Assembly: GCF_014596915.1 (NCBI RefSeq)
Contig: NZ_JACVWU010000036.1
Span: 1-64,000, forward strand
Direction of reading: 5' to 3'
DNA length: 64,000 nucleotides
Source of the DNA: Streptomyces sp. TRM68416
Lineage (GTDB): Bacteria > Actinomycetota > Actinomycetes > Streptomycetales > Streptomycetaceae
In this document: piece by piece, positions 44,296 through 52,261 of the stretch
How the letters are laid out: every line of letters begins with the position of its first letter
Numbering within the stretch: the first letter of the stretch is position 1
Position numbers and translations under genes: made by a program
The notes under the pieces: model-generated
Seen by the model: the letters and a program-made list of their open reading frames with translations, nothing else
Databases searched by the model: none
What the model was told of the DNA's origin: nothing

Positions 44296-45750
44296 GTGAC
44301 CGAGAACATCGTGGGACTGCACATGTCCTTTCTGGAAGTCCTTGTCCTGCTGGGTGCCGTCGTGCTGGTGGTGGTGCGCTGGCTTCCCTCTGCCGTCCGC
44401 CCACGCGTCACGATCGCGGCGGGGGCGGTGTTCGTGCTGTCCGCGATCGTGCTGAGCGTGGTGGGAATCCGTTGGCAGCTGCTGCCAGTACTGGCAGGCG
44501 CTGTCGTCGCGTTGCCGTTCGCCCTCTCTCCCCTGCTGCGACGCCGTACCGGCCGGCCGACGTGGCGGGCCCGGTGGTGGCTGGCCCTGCCCGGGTCGGT
44601 GGCCTGCGTCGGCCTGATCGCCACGGGTCCGGTGGCCGCCTGGGCCTTTCCCGTACCCGTGTTCCCCGAGCCGTCGGGCCGTTTCGCGGTCGGCACCCGC
44701 GTGGTGCAGTGGACCGACCCACGCCGCCCCGAGACCTTCACCGCCGATCCGCACGACCGGCGCACGGTCGTGGCCCAGCTCTGGTACCCCGCGCAGAAGA
44801 GCCCCGCCGGCACGCAGCGGGCCCAGTACCTCGGCCGCACAGAGCACGAGGCGCGCACCGTCTCCGACGCCCTCGCCCGCGCGGTCGGCCTGCCCGGCTT
44901 CCTGGTCGACGGCATCCCACGTGCCCGCACCCATTCGGTCTTCAACGCCCCGGTGGCCGACGGGGGCGGACGCTTCCCGGTCGTGCTGTTCTCTCCGGGA
45001 TCGGGCGGGGTGCGCACCCAGAACACCGCCTGGGCGGAGGAACTGGCCAGCCACGGCTATCTGGTCGCCGCCCTCGACCACCCGTACGACTCCGCCGCCG
45101 TCGTCCTCACCGACGGCCGAACGATTCACACCAAGACCACCTCCACCGGCGACCGGGACAAGGACAACAAGCTGGCGGCCGACTGGACGACTGTTCGGGG
45201 CGCCGACCTCAGCTTCGTCCTCACTCAGCTGGACCGTCTGAGCGGAGGCGAGATCTCCGGCCCGCTGACCGGACGCCTGGACACCGGCCGAGTCGCGGCC
45301 GTCGGCCACTCCATGGGCGGTGCCGCCGCCCTGCAGGCAGCCCGGCAGGACCACCGGTTCGACGCCGTCATCGATCTGGACGGCTACCCCCACGGCCCCG
45401 CCTCCCCCTCCCTCCACCAGCCGACGCTCGCGCTCACCCAGGCCATCACCCCCGCAACCGACCCGCAGTACGTACCCCGCCTCACCAAGGCCCTCAAGCT
45501 CAACACCGCGACGAGCTACCGGCTCACCATCCCCGGCGCCGCACACCTCACCTTCATGGACGGCCCCCTGTACCTGCCGCCTGTGCCCTCGATAGTCGGC
45601 TCCCTGGGCCGCACCGAGAGCCCCCGCGTAGTCGCCGCAACCACTCTCGCCTTCCTGGACGCCACCCTGCGGCACAAACCCGGTGACCTGCCCGGCGTCC
45701 TGTCGGCCTACGGCGACCTCAGCGTCTACCACCCAAGCAACAACCGCTGA
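44296..45750 (+). CDS. Membrane-anchored alpha/beta hydrolase (PAF-acetylhydrolase-like lipase)
   Basis: The 484-residue protein has three N-terminal transmembrane helices (about 8-135), then an alpha/beta hydrolase of the PAF-AH isoform II type. It has PVVLFSPGSGG (oxyanion region), nucleophile GHSMGG, Asp in AVIDLDGYP and His in GAAHLTFMD. It is divergent from the two-component system and so a likely target or partner of it. The GTG start is uncertain; ATG 44326 is the alternative. Confidence 0.82.
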   Translation: MTENIVGLHMSFLEVLVLLGAVVLVVVRWLPSAVRPRVTIAAGAVFVLSAIVLSVVGIRWQLLPVLAGAVVALPFALSPLLRRRTGRPTWRARWWLALPGSVACVGLIATGPVAAWAFPVPVFPEPSGRFAVGTRVVQWTDPRRPETFTADPHDRRTVVAQLWYPAQKSPAGTQRAQYLGRTEHEARTVSDALARAVGLPGFLVDGIPRARTHSVFNAPVADGGGRFPVVLFSPGSGGVRTQNTAWAEELASHGYLVAALDHPYDSAAVVLTDGRTIHTKTTSTGDRDKDNKLAADWTTVRGADLSFVLTQLDRLSGGEISGPLTGRLDTGRVAAVGHSMGGAAALQAARQDHRFDAVIDLDGYPHGPASPSLHQPTLALTQAITPATDPQYVPRLTKALKLNTATSYRLTIPGAAHLTFMDGPLYLPPVPSIVGSLGRTESPRVVAATTLAFLDATLRHKPGDLPGVLSAYGDLSVYHPSNNR

Positions 45751-46103
45751 CCAGCTGTGCGGCGGCAGCCGACGGCACGGCCGTTCCCCTTCCCGGCCGG
45801 AGCGCAGTCCGCGGTGCCGCCCCCCGCCGCGCCCAACGAACCCGTGCCATCCGGGGGTTCGCGGCGGCGCCATCCGTACAGCCGTCGCCGACCTCGTGCC
45901 CGAGCACACCGGCGATCGCGAGGAGACCCCGGCACCGGAGATCGCGGTCACCCGTGAGATGCCGGGCAAGGTCGCCGACTTCCGCCGCGCGACTGAACCG
46001 GACGTCGTCGGGCGCGGCGCGCTCCCGGCCCAGCGCAAGGCCGGGTGCAGAGCGCACGGAAGCCCGCGCGACGTCTTGACGTGTCCCTGTCCGAGTGGGT
46101 TCA

Positions 46104-46117
46104 TGGGAGCGCTCCCA
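46104..46117. promoter_or_regulatory. CebR-type operator box
   Basis: TGGGAGCGCTCCCA is a perfect 14-bp palindrome identical to the CebR box of Streptomyces cellulase genes, about 50-60 bp before the mannanase start. The rest of 45751-46165 shows no convincing gene. Confidence 0.9.
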
Positions 46118-46165
46118 TGCTTCTGCCGGTACTCACGTTCCCCGCGCTCACCTTCTGGAGTGGCA

Positions 46166-47836
46166 GTGAGAAGAGTCGCAGTGAGAAGAGAACGCAAGAG
46201 AAAGAGCCCCCCGACCGCCCTGCTGGCCCTGCTGACCGTGCTGGCCGCACTCCTCGGCCTGCCGGCCCTGGGCACGGCCCCCGCGCACGCGGCCGACGAG
46301 CCCGGCACCCGGGCCACCGGTCTGCACATCAGCGACGGCCGCCTGCTCGAAGCCAACGGCAACGACTTCGTGATGCGCGGCGTGAATCACGCCCACACCT
46401 GGTACACCCACCAGAGGCAGTCCCTCGCCGACATCAAGAGGCTCGGCGCCAACAGCGTCCGCGTCGTCCTGTCCAACGGCCACCGCTGGACCCGGAACGG
46501 CCCCGAGGACGTGGCCGCCGTCATCGCCGACTGCAAGGCCAACCGCCTGATCTGCGTCCTGGAAGTGCACGACACCACCGGTTACGGCGAGGAGCCCGCG
46601 GCGGCCACCCTCGACTCGGCGGCCGACTACTGGATCGGCCTGAAGGGCGTCCTCGCGGGCCAGGAGGACTACGTCGTGGTCAACATCGGCAACGAGCCCT
46701 GGGGCAACACCGATCCGGCCGGCTGGACCGCCCCGACGATCGCCGCGATCAAGAAGCTGCGGGCCGCCGGCCTGGAGCACACGATCATGGTGGACGCCCC
46801 CAACTGGGGCCAGGACTGGCAGGGCGTCATGCGCGCCAACGCCCGGACCGTCTACGACGCCGACACCACCGGCAACCTCATCTTCTCCATCCACATGTAC
46901 AGCGTCTTCGACACGGCGGCGGAGATCACCGACTACCTGAACGCCTTCGTCGCCGCCGAACTCCCCATCCTCATAGGCGAGTTCGGTGGCCCCGCCGACC
47001 AGTGGGGCGACCCGGACGAGGACACCATGATGGCCGCCGCCGAGCGGCTCGACCTCGGCTACCTGGCCTGGTCCTGGAGCGGCAACACCGACCCGGTCCT
47101 CGACCTGGCGATCGACTTCGACCCGAACCGGCTCAGCTCCTGGGGGCAGCGGATCTTCCACGGCGCCAACGGCATCGCCCAGACCTCGAAGGAGGCCACG
47201 GTCTTCGGCGGCACGACCCCCGACACCCGGGCCCCCACGGCCCCCGGCCCCCCGGCCGCCTCCGCGGTGACGGCCACCTCGGCGACGCTGACCTGGGCCG
47301 CGTCCTCGGACAACGTCGGAGTGACGGCGTACGACGTGGTGCGGGTCAGCGGCGGTACGGAGACGGCGTCGGCCTCCTCCACCACGACCACCGCGACGGT
47401 CACCGGCCTCAACCCGAACACGTCGTACACCTTCGCGGTCTACGCCCGTGACGCGGCCGGCAACCGTTCGCCGCGCTCGGCGACGGTGAACGTCACGACC
47501 CGGAGCACGCCCGCCGGCACATGCGCCGTCGGCTACCGCGTGACCGACGAATGGCCGGGCGGCTTCCAGGGCGAACTGACGATCCGCAACACGGGCACGG
47601 CCGCCGTCGACGGCTGGACCCTGGACTTCGCCTTCCCCGACTCCCAGACGATCACCAACATGTGGGGCGGCACCCCGACCCAGAACGGCAGCGCGGTCTC
47701 GGTCGCCTCCGCACCCTGGACGAGCACGATCCCCGCGGCGGGCTCCGTCACGGTCGGCTTCACCGGCACGAAGGGCGCGACGAACCCCTCCCCGACGGCC
47801 TTCACCCTGAACGGCGCGACCTGCACCACGTCCTGA
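46166..47836 (+). CDS. Secreted GH5 beta-mannanase with FN3 and CBM2
   Basis: The 556-residue protein has a twin-arginine-like or Sec signal (basic VRRERKRK, hydrophobic LLALLTVLAALLGLPAL, cleavage after APAHA). Its GH5 domain has acid/base Glu177 in NIGNEPWGN and nucleophile Glu272 in LIGEFGGPA, and GVNHAHTWY is characteristic of Streptomyces GH5 mannanases. A fibronectin type III module (about 355-450) and a family 2 carbohydrate-binding module (about 455-556, starting CAVGYRVTDEWPGGFQ) follow. The start is ambiguous: a 15-bp duplication creates GTG codons at 46166 and 46181. Confidence 0.9.
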   Translation: MRRVAVRRERKRKSPPTALLALLTVLAALLGLPALGTAPAHAADEPGTRATGLHISDGRLLEANGNDFVMRGVNHAHTWYTHQRQSLADIKRLGANSVRVVLSNGHRWTRNGPEDVAAVIADCKANRLICVLEVHDTTGYGEEPAAATLDSAADYWIGLKGVLAGQEDYVVVNIGNEPWGNTDPAGWTAPTIAAIKKLRAAGLEHTIMVDAPNWGQDWQGVMRANARTVYDADTTGNLIFSIHMYSVFDTAAEITDYLNAFVAAELPILIGEFGGPADQWGDPDEDTMMAAAERLDLGYLAWSWSGNTDPVLDLAIDFDPNRLSSWGQRIFHGANGIAQTSKEATVFGGTTPDTRAPTAPGPPAASAVTATSATLTWAASSDNVGVTAYDVVRVSGGTETASASSTTTTATVTGLNPNTSYTFAVYARDAAGNRSPRSATVNVTTRSTPAGTCAVGYRVTDEWPGGFQGELTIRNTGTAAVDGWTLDFAFPDSQTITNMWGGTPTQNGSAVSVASAPWTSTIPAAGSVTVGFTGTKGATNPSPTAFTLNGATCTTS

Positions 47837-47987
47837 CCACCGCACCCGGCCCGGCTCCCCGTACGGCGGTGAGCCGGGCCGGGCCGCGCGGTTCTCCGGT
47901 GTTCGCAGTGCTTCCCGTGCGCGTGTGTGCGTCCGGCACGAGACGGTGCGCCGGCAAATACGCCCGCAGGCGTCCGGGATCTCCAGG

Positions 47988-48431
47988 TCAGGGCCGGCTG
48001 TCCACGACGAAGCGGCGATTGAGCGTGATCTCGCGCGAGAGCAGGCCGGGGTCGGCGGTCACCGTCAGCTCGTACTCCCCGTCCCGCAACGCCCCCACCT
48101 CGAGCACTCTGTGTTGTCCGACCCAGAGGGTGGGGACGATCTCGCCGTTCAGCCTGGCCTCGATACTGCGCAGGGCCTCATCGCGCAGAGCCCCGTCGTC
48201 GTTGTGATCGATCACGTCCACCGTGAGCGTGGTCGTGGAGGACCCGGCGGTGTTCAGCACGCCGTTGCCGGGGATGCCGCGTATCCGAAGCTCCGGCTCG
48301 TTCACCGCGTTGGCCACCGCGATGCCGCCGATCACCAGGGCGGCGGCGACAGCGGCGACCAGAAGTGCGATGCGTACCCTCCTCCGGAACCGGGCCCGCA
48401 CGGGGTCCGACGTCTTCAGAGCCAGCCGCAT
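47988..48431 (-). CDS. Membrane-anchored protein with Ig-like domain, possibly truncated
   Basis: The 147-residue protein has a basic N-terminus (SDPVRARFRRRVR), one transmembrane helix (IALLVAAVAAALVIGGIAVANAV) and a beta-rich domain with STTTLTVDVIDHNDDG and ELTVTADPGLLSREITLNRRFVVDS. The abrupt end suggests the N-terminal part of a longer surface protein such as a DUF4015-like hydrolase, but I cannot confirm this. ATG 48431 has AAGG eight bases upstream. Confidence 0.5.
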   Translation of the reverse strand: MRLALKTSDPVRARFRRRVRIALLVAAVAAALVIGGIAVANAVNEPELRIRGIPGNGVLNTAGSSTTTLTVDVIDHNDDGALRDEALRSIEARLNGEIVPTLWVGQHRVLEVGALRDGEYELTVTADPGLLSREITLNRRFVVDSRP

Positions 48432-48671
48432 GGACACATCCTTCGAGGAGTCGCTGTTGGGCGCCGTCGCTCACGGACTCCGACTCGCGGGCGCGGGTGT
48501 CCGGCGACCTCGATGGTGCCACCTCGGCCGTCACGTAATCCAGTCCGTCCTCACGTCCGGTGAACGAGTTCGCTGCTCAACGGGCGCTCGGCGCAGGCGA
48601 AACGCTCAAGATCCCGTGGCCTCTCCGCCCGACGGCGAATCCGATCCGGAAGACGCTCGCCCTCGTTCCGC

Positions 48672-48893
48672 ACCGGACAGGGCACCAGCCTCGCGCTCGT
48701 CGGCGCGTACATGCTCGCCGCTTCCCCGGCCGACCGGGACCACGCCACAGGCTTCGCCGCCTACGAACACACCACCCGCGCGTTTGTGACCGTGCACCAG
48801 GACCAGGTCGGCGAGGGCGGCGCCACACCCCCAGCAGCGGGCCGACCGGCCCACTCGGCCCTCACCCTGCCCGAACCCATGCCCACGCCGTAG
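48672..48893 (+). pseudogene. C-terminal fragment of an FAD-dependent monooxygenase
   Basis: The plus strand reads TGQGTSLALVGAYMLAASPADRD then GFAAYEHTTRAFVTVHQDQ. This is the typical end of FAD-binding aromatic/TetX-like hydroxylases (the GQGTSLALVGAYVLA block). No start, FAD loop or DG motif precedes it. The surrounding 48432-49172 otherwise holds no gene I can support. Confidence 0.6.
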
Positions 48894-49172
48894 TCCCGAG
48901 CACGCACGCCGACGACGGCCGGTGACGGTGGCCGCGCAAAGCCTGACCGAGCCGCTGCCGCCGCCCGGCCCCAGAAGGCACCGGACCCGCGGTCGGTGCC
49001 GGACCAGCCGTGCCTGCCGTACATGCCGCACACGCCGTACATGCTCCGGCGTACGGCCATCGGGCAGTCGGTGCAGCGGCGAGTCCTTGCAGTGAGGTGC
49101 GGGCGGTGGGTGTCCCGGCTGCAGTCGCTTCGGTGCGACAGCGTTCGCGGCCGGCGATGGCAGGTGTGGATG

Positions 49173-49394
49173 TCAGACGGGACGGGGAACGATGCGCACC
49201 GCCCGGTAGTCGTAACCGTCCTGCTCGAAGCCGGGTGCTTCCCAGGTGAGGTCGACCAGTTGCCCTGCTGCCAGCGTGCGAAAGCCGGGCGCCTGGATGT
49301 CGGAGTAGTGGCCGAAGCACCCTCCGGGAGTCTCGGGCGAGTCGAGGACTCCCCAGCCCTCCTCGTCGTTCCACTCCCGCACGGTCGCAGTCAC
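49173..49394 (-). CDS. Cold-shock-domain-like small protein
   Basis: The 73-residue protein reads ATVREWNDEEGWGVLDSPETPGGCFGHYSDI and ends DYRAVRIVP. This is a divergent cold-shock/OB-fold protein of a type common in Streptomyces, often near toxin-antitoxin genes. Its ATG overlaps the stop of the PIN-like gene (ATGA). Confidence 0.8.
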   Translation of the reverse strand: MTATVREWNDEEGWGVLDSPETPGGCFGHYSDIQAPGFRTLAAGQLVDLTWEAPGFEQDGYDYRAVRIVPRPV

Positions 49395-49726
49395 GACTGC
49401 GGCGGCTCATCAATGCGTGCGCTTACCTGCAGACCTGCTGCCTTCAGCATGTCGCGCGCCATGGCGATCTCTTGGTCGTCAGTGTGCATGATGCGGATCC
49501 GGGACAGCGTCCGGTTCCACAGTGCCTGCCTCGACGTTGCGCGAGGATCCCGTGCTTCCAGGGTCGTGAGCGCCGAGGTGACGATCGGGATGTCCAGCCG
49601 CGGAGCCGTCTTGATCAGCGCAGCCATCTCCCGGTCGCCCTGAACCGCCTTGGAGAGAGCCTCGGAGCCGGACACGAAGACGCGCTGTCGAGGCCGGTGC
49701 AGCTTGGCCCGGGCGGTGCGACTCAC
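49391..49726 (-). CDS. PIN-domain-like toxin, possibly degenerate
   Basis: The 111-residue protein resembles the N-terminal two thirds of actinobacterial PIN proteins: SEALSKAVQGDREMAALI, PIVTSALTTLEARDPR, RIRIMHTDDQEIAMARDMLKAAGL. The first PIN aspartate (usually in LDxEALS) appears as SGSEALS, and the last acidic motif (HKYAIDA) is missing. GTG 49726 overlaps the stop of a 37-residue gene upstream. Either an inactive remnant or an unusual member. Confidence 0.6.
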   Translation of the reverse strand: MSRTARAKLHRPRQRVFVSGSEALSKAVQGDREMAALIKTAPRLDIPIVTSALTTLEARDPRATSRQALWNRTLSRIRIMHTDDQEIAMARDMLKAAGLQVSARIDEPPQS

Positions 49727-49836
49727 GCGGCCTCGTCCGAACCCGACCGCTGCTCGTCATGCCGACCGTCAATGGCGGCGATGCGGTCCGGTGCTGCTTG
49801 CTGCTCGTCGTCCGTCACGGCGGGCAGTCCGCTCAC
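49723..49836 (-). CDS. 37-residue acidic protein upstream of PIN-like gene
   Basis: GTG 49836 opens a short frame VSGLPAVTDDEQQAAPDRIAA... whose TGA overlaps the GTG of the PIN-like gene (GTGA). A shorter form could begin at GTG 49818. Coupling and the position of antitoxins in such operons suggest an antitoxin-like partner, but there is no recognisable motif. Confidence 0.4.
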   Translation of the reverse strand: MSGLPAVTDDEQQAAPDRIAAIDGRHDEQRSGSDEAA

Positions 49837-49843
49837 GCATCGC

Positions 49844-50182
49844 TCACGCGCCGCCGACTGCTGAGCAGCGTGTGGTCAGATCTGGCCGACAGGGAACGGG
49901 GCCGTTGCCTTGAGGACGCCGGTGAACACGTCTCCGTCCCCGGTAGGTCTTCGTCCCCGGTAGGTCTCCGTCCCCGGTAGGTCTCCGTCCCCGGTAGGTC
50001 TTCGTCGCGGGGTCGAACACGTAGGTGTACACGAGAGGAACGCCTGTCACGGCCTGCTCGATCCGCCAGCAGAAGCCGATACCTGCCTTGGCGTACTGGT
50101 CGACCTTCACGATCCGGTCGGTGGTCTCCGAGCCCGGCGACACCACCTCCGCGACCAGCAGCACGTGCTCAGGGCGCGCCAT
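49844..50182 (-). pseudogene. Uma2-family nuclease remnant
   Basis: The frame reads VLLVAEVVSPGSETTDRI and KVDQYAKAGIGFCWRIEQA, the core of Uma2/DUF820 putative restriction-like nucleases. About 80 N-terminal residues are absent. After FDPATKTYRG the sequence runs into a 17-bp tandem repeat, and the expected end (VFTGVLKATAPFPVGQI) continues in another frame up to a stop. The gene is therefore truncated and frameshifted. Confidence 0.75.
49938..50005 (+). repeat. 17-bp tandem repeat, four units
   Basis: Units ccccggtaggtcttcgt and ccccggtaggtctccgt alternate in four exact 17-bp steps inside the Uma2 remnant. Confidence 0.9.
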
Positions 50183-50234
50183 CTGTCCGGCACGCTGATC
50201 TCGCTCACGCGCTCTCTGGAAGCGGCAGGCCTGT

Positions 50235-51173
50235 TCAGACCGCTCGGCGGCTGATGATGCTGTACACCGACGCCTCGTCCTTGGCCAGCGCCGCGGAGAA
50301 GCTGACGGCCATCTCGCGCAGTTCCTCGATCGGGCCGCTCACCCCGTCCGGGAAGTGGCGCTCGATGTTGAGGCGGACCCGGCCGAACCAGTGGATGATC
50401 TCGGCGTTGGACGGTGTGATGCGCATGTCCACCAGGGGCAGTTCGTGTTCTTCGAGGACACGGGCGAAGTAGGCGGGGCTCTTGCGGTTGCCGCAGGCCA
50501 GTCGGTCGACGGTGTCCGGGAGGGCGGGGCGGTAGGCGGTCAGGTCGGTCTTGTACAGGGTGTCGGAGACGATCAGCAGGCCGCCTGGACGGAGTCGTTT
50601 GGACACCGCCTTGACCGAAGTCTCGAACACGTCGTTGAGGAAGTGGGTGTACACCCCGCGGACGACCACGAGGTCGTAGGGGATCTCGGGCTCGGGCAGG
50701 AGGTCGACGTCCTGGCCGTCGCACAGATAGAGCCGGATCCTGTACGCGATGTCACCGCCGTGCAGCTTTTCGGCGCAGTATTCGAGCTGCCGCATGCTGA
50801 TGTTCACGGCATCGATCCGTACCGCCTCGGGGAATCGTTCGGCCAGGTGGCGGCTGATGAAGCCCCAGCCACAGCCCAGGTCGAGGATGCGGTGAAGCCG
50901 CGGCCGTGCGGGTCCGGTCAGGCCGGCGATCTCCAGTTGGCGTTCGAAGTGGCGTACTTCGGACGGGCCGACCGAGCCCGGACTCGGTCCTGCGGTGAGC
51001 TCCTCCTCGCTGAACAGGCCGAACTGAAAGAGGAGGTTGTCCGGGCCGAGAGCCCTTTCCCACATCCAGGGCGGGTCGTCGTAGGTGTACTCGACCTTGG
51101 CGCGGTACGGGTCGGGGCGTGGGCTGTCGATGACGTGGATGGCGGATGCCGGGGAGCGGTGCATGGGGGGCAT
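50235..51173 (-). CDS. Class I SAM-dependent methyltransferase of terpene cluster
   Basis: The 312-residue protein has motif I ILDLGCGWGFISRHLAERF (about 93-111), then IDAVNISMRQLEYC, CDGQDVDLL and a motif III-like LRPGGLLIVSDTLY. ATG 51173 has GGAGGA six bases ahead. It is divergently transcribed from the terpene operon across a 311-bp gap, and probably methylates either the prenyl precursor or the finished terpenoid. It is not close to the methyltransferase at 54695. Confidence 0.8.
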   Translation of the reverse strand: MPPMHRSPASAIHVIDSPRPDPYRAKVEYTYDDPPWMWERALGPDNLLFQFGLFSEEELTAGPSPGSVGPSEVRHFERQLEIAGLTGPARPRLHRILDLGCGWGFISRHLAERFPEAVRIDAVNISMRQLEYCAEKLHGGDIAYRIRLYLCDGQDVDLLPEPEIPYDLVVVRGVYTHFLNDVFETSVKAVSKRLRPGGLLIVSDTLYKTDLTAYRPALPDTVDRLACGNRKSPAYFARVLEEHELPLVDMRITPSNAEIIHWFGRVRLNIERHFPDGVSGPIEELREMAVSFSAALAKDEASVYSIISRRAV

Positions 51174-51300
51174 GGGCGTCCTCCGGTAGCCCGACGGAAA
51201 GCGATTACGGCTCCGAGCGTGACGGACGTCGCACTGGGCGGATCTCCATGAAGGCGTCCCATGTCGGGGCCGCACCAGGGCGCATTGGAGTCCGGGGAGT

Positions 51301-51335
51301 ACGTACGCCGACACGTGCAGCGCACATGCGTACGT
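51301..51335. promoter_or_regulatory. Inverted repeat in the divergent terpene promoter region
   Basis: ACGTACGC (51301-51308) and GCGTACGT (51328-51335) are perfect 8-bp arms, with cacgtg between them. The 51174-51484 gap holds no gene, so this is a candidate cluster operator. Confidence 0.5.
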
Positions 51336-51484
51336 CCCGCCTTCCTGCGCTCGGCTCTGCATCCGTGCACCGTGCCATGCCGGTGTCACGGGGGCGCCGA
51401 CGGGAAAGGACAGCGCTTGCCCGGGCCGGACACGGATTCCTGGGGTCCGTCACGTCATCGAGGGGCGAGGATTGAGGAGGGGCG

Positions 51485-52261
51485 GTGGAGCCGGTTTTCG
51501 TCGTCACAGGGCTCGTCGGGTTCGTCTTCGGACTTCTGTGGATCGTTCTCTCGGTGGTGCGGGGGCGCCGGGACGGATGGGTGCCACTGCCGCCCCTGGT
51601 CCTGTGCGGGATACTCGCCTGGGACAGCCTGATGCTCTTCGGAGTCACCTCGGCATGGACCCTGACGTACGCCTTCGAGCCGTTCCTGGTGGCCTTCGAG
51701 GTCTATCTGTTCCGGCAGTTCATCCGGTACGGAGCCAAGGACTACCCGGGCATTCCCCGACGCCTGCTGATCGCGTCCGTCCTTGCCATGGCCGTCCTGG
51801 CGGTTGCCGCGTTCCAGTTCGTGGGCCGCGCGCTCGACGACAGCCACGGCGTCACGACCGGCATGTTCCTTCAGGCGGCGACACCTGCCGCGTGTCTGTC
51901 GATGCTCTACCGCCGCGGTTCGGCGGCCGGGCAGTCCGTACCCGCGGCGGTGTGCCTCCTGATCGCCCTGGCATCGCTGGGCACCGGCGCCGCGGTCGCC
52001 CCGCCCGACGACCGATACCAGGCCCTCCATGTCTTTCTCGCCGTCACGCAGGTGCTGCTGCAGGCCTGCTACCTGTGGGCGCTGACCGTGTACGGGCGGG
52101 CGGAGCGCGAAGGGCGGCCGTACCGGCCAACTGCCGTGTCACCCGCTGTGACCTCGCCCCGGGTTCCTTCGGAGGCATCAGAGGCATCAGGGAAATCGAA
52201 GGCATCAAAGACATCAAAGACATCAAAGACATCGGAGACACCCGTGGAGAGCCACTCGTGA
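51485..52261 (+). CDS. Seven-helix membrane protein, possible Pyr4/PaxB-like terpene cyclase
   Basis: The 258-residue protein has seven hydrophobic segments (about 2-24, 32-53, 58-80, 92-113, 122-141, 151-169, 178-203) and a hydrophilic C-terminal tail with SKTSKTSKT repeats. The segment WVPLPPLVLCGILAWDSLM, followed by FEVYLFRQFIRYG, recalls the (A)WEF and WLLLDxxxxY blocks of Pyr4/PaxB membrane cyclases. Identity is weak and an acidic residue shift (W-D for W-E) is seen. GAGGAGG precedes GTG 51485. Its stop overlaps the terpene synthase start (GTGA). Confidence 0.55.
   Translation: MEPVFVVTGLVGFVFGLLWIVLSVVRGRRDGWVPLPPLVLCGILAWDSLMLFGVTSAWTLTYAFEPFLVAFEVYLFRQFIRYGAKDYPGIPRRLLIASVLAMAVLAVAAFQFVGRALDDSHGVTTGMFLQAATPAACLSMLYRRGSAAGQSVPAAVCLLIALASLGTGAAVAPPDDRYQALHVFLAVTQVLLQACYLWALTVYGRAEREGRPYRPTAVSPAVTSPRVPSEASEASGKSKASKTSKTSKTSETPVESHS
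52176..52245 (+). repeat. 9-bp coding repeat in tail of membrane protein
   Basis: Repeated gcatcaaag/acatcaaag units encode S/K/T triplets at the C-terminus of the 51485 protein. Confidence 0.75.

Noticed and set aside
45840..46080. Possible gene between the lipase and the mannanase
   Set aside because: The frame reads IRTAVADLVPEH... but has no start with a ribosome-binding site and no recognisable family, and it merges with the mannanase upstream region.
48560..49031. Overlapping open frames on both strands
   Set aside because: Only the fragment at 48672-48893 matches a known protein end; the other frames are Arg/Pro/Gly-rich shadows.
49938..50005. CRISPR-like array at the 17-bp repeat
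   Set aside because: Units are directly contiguous without unique spacers.
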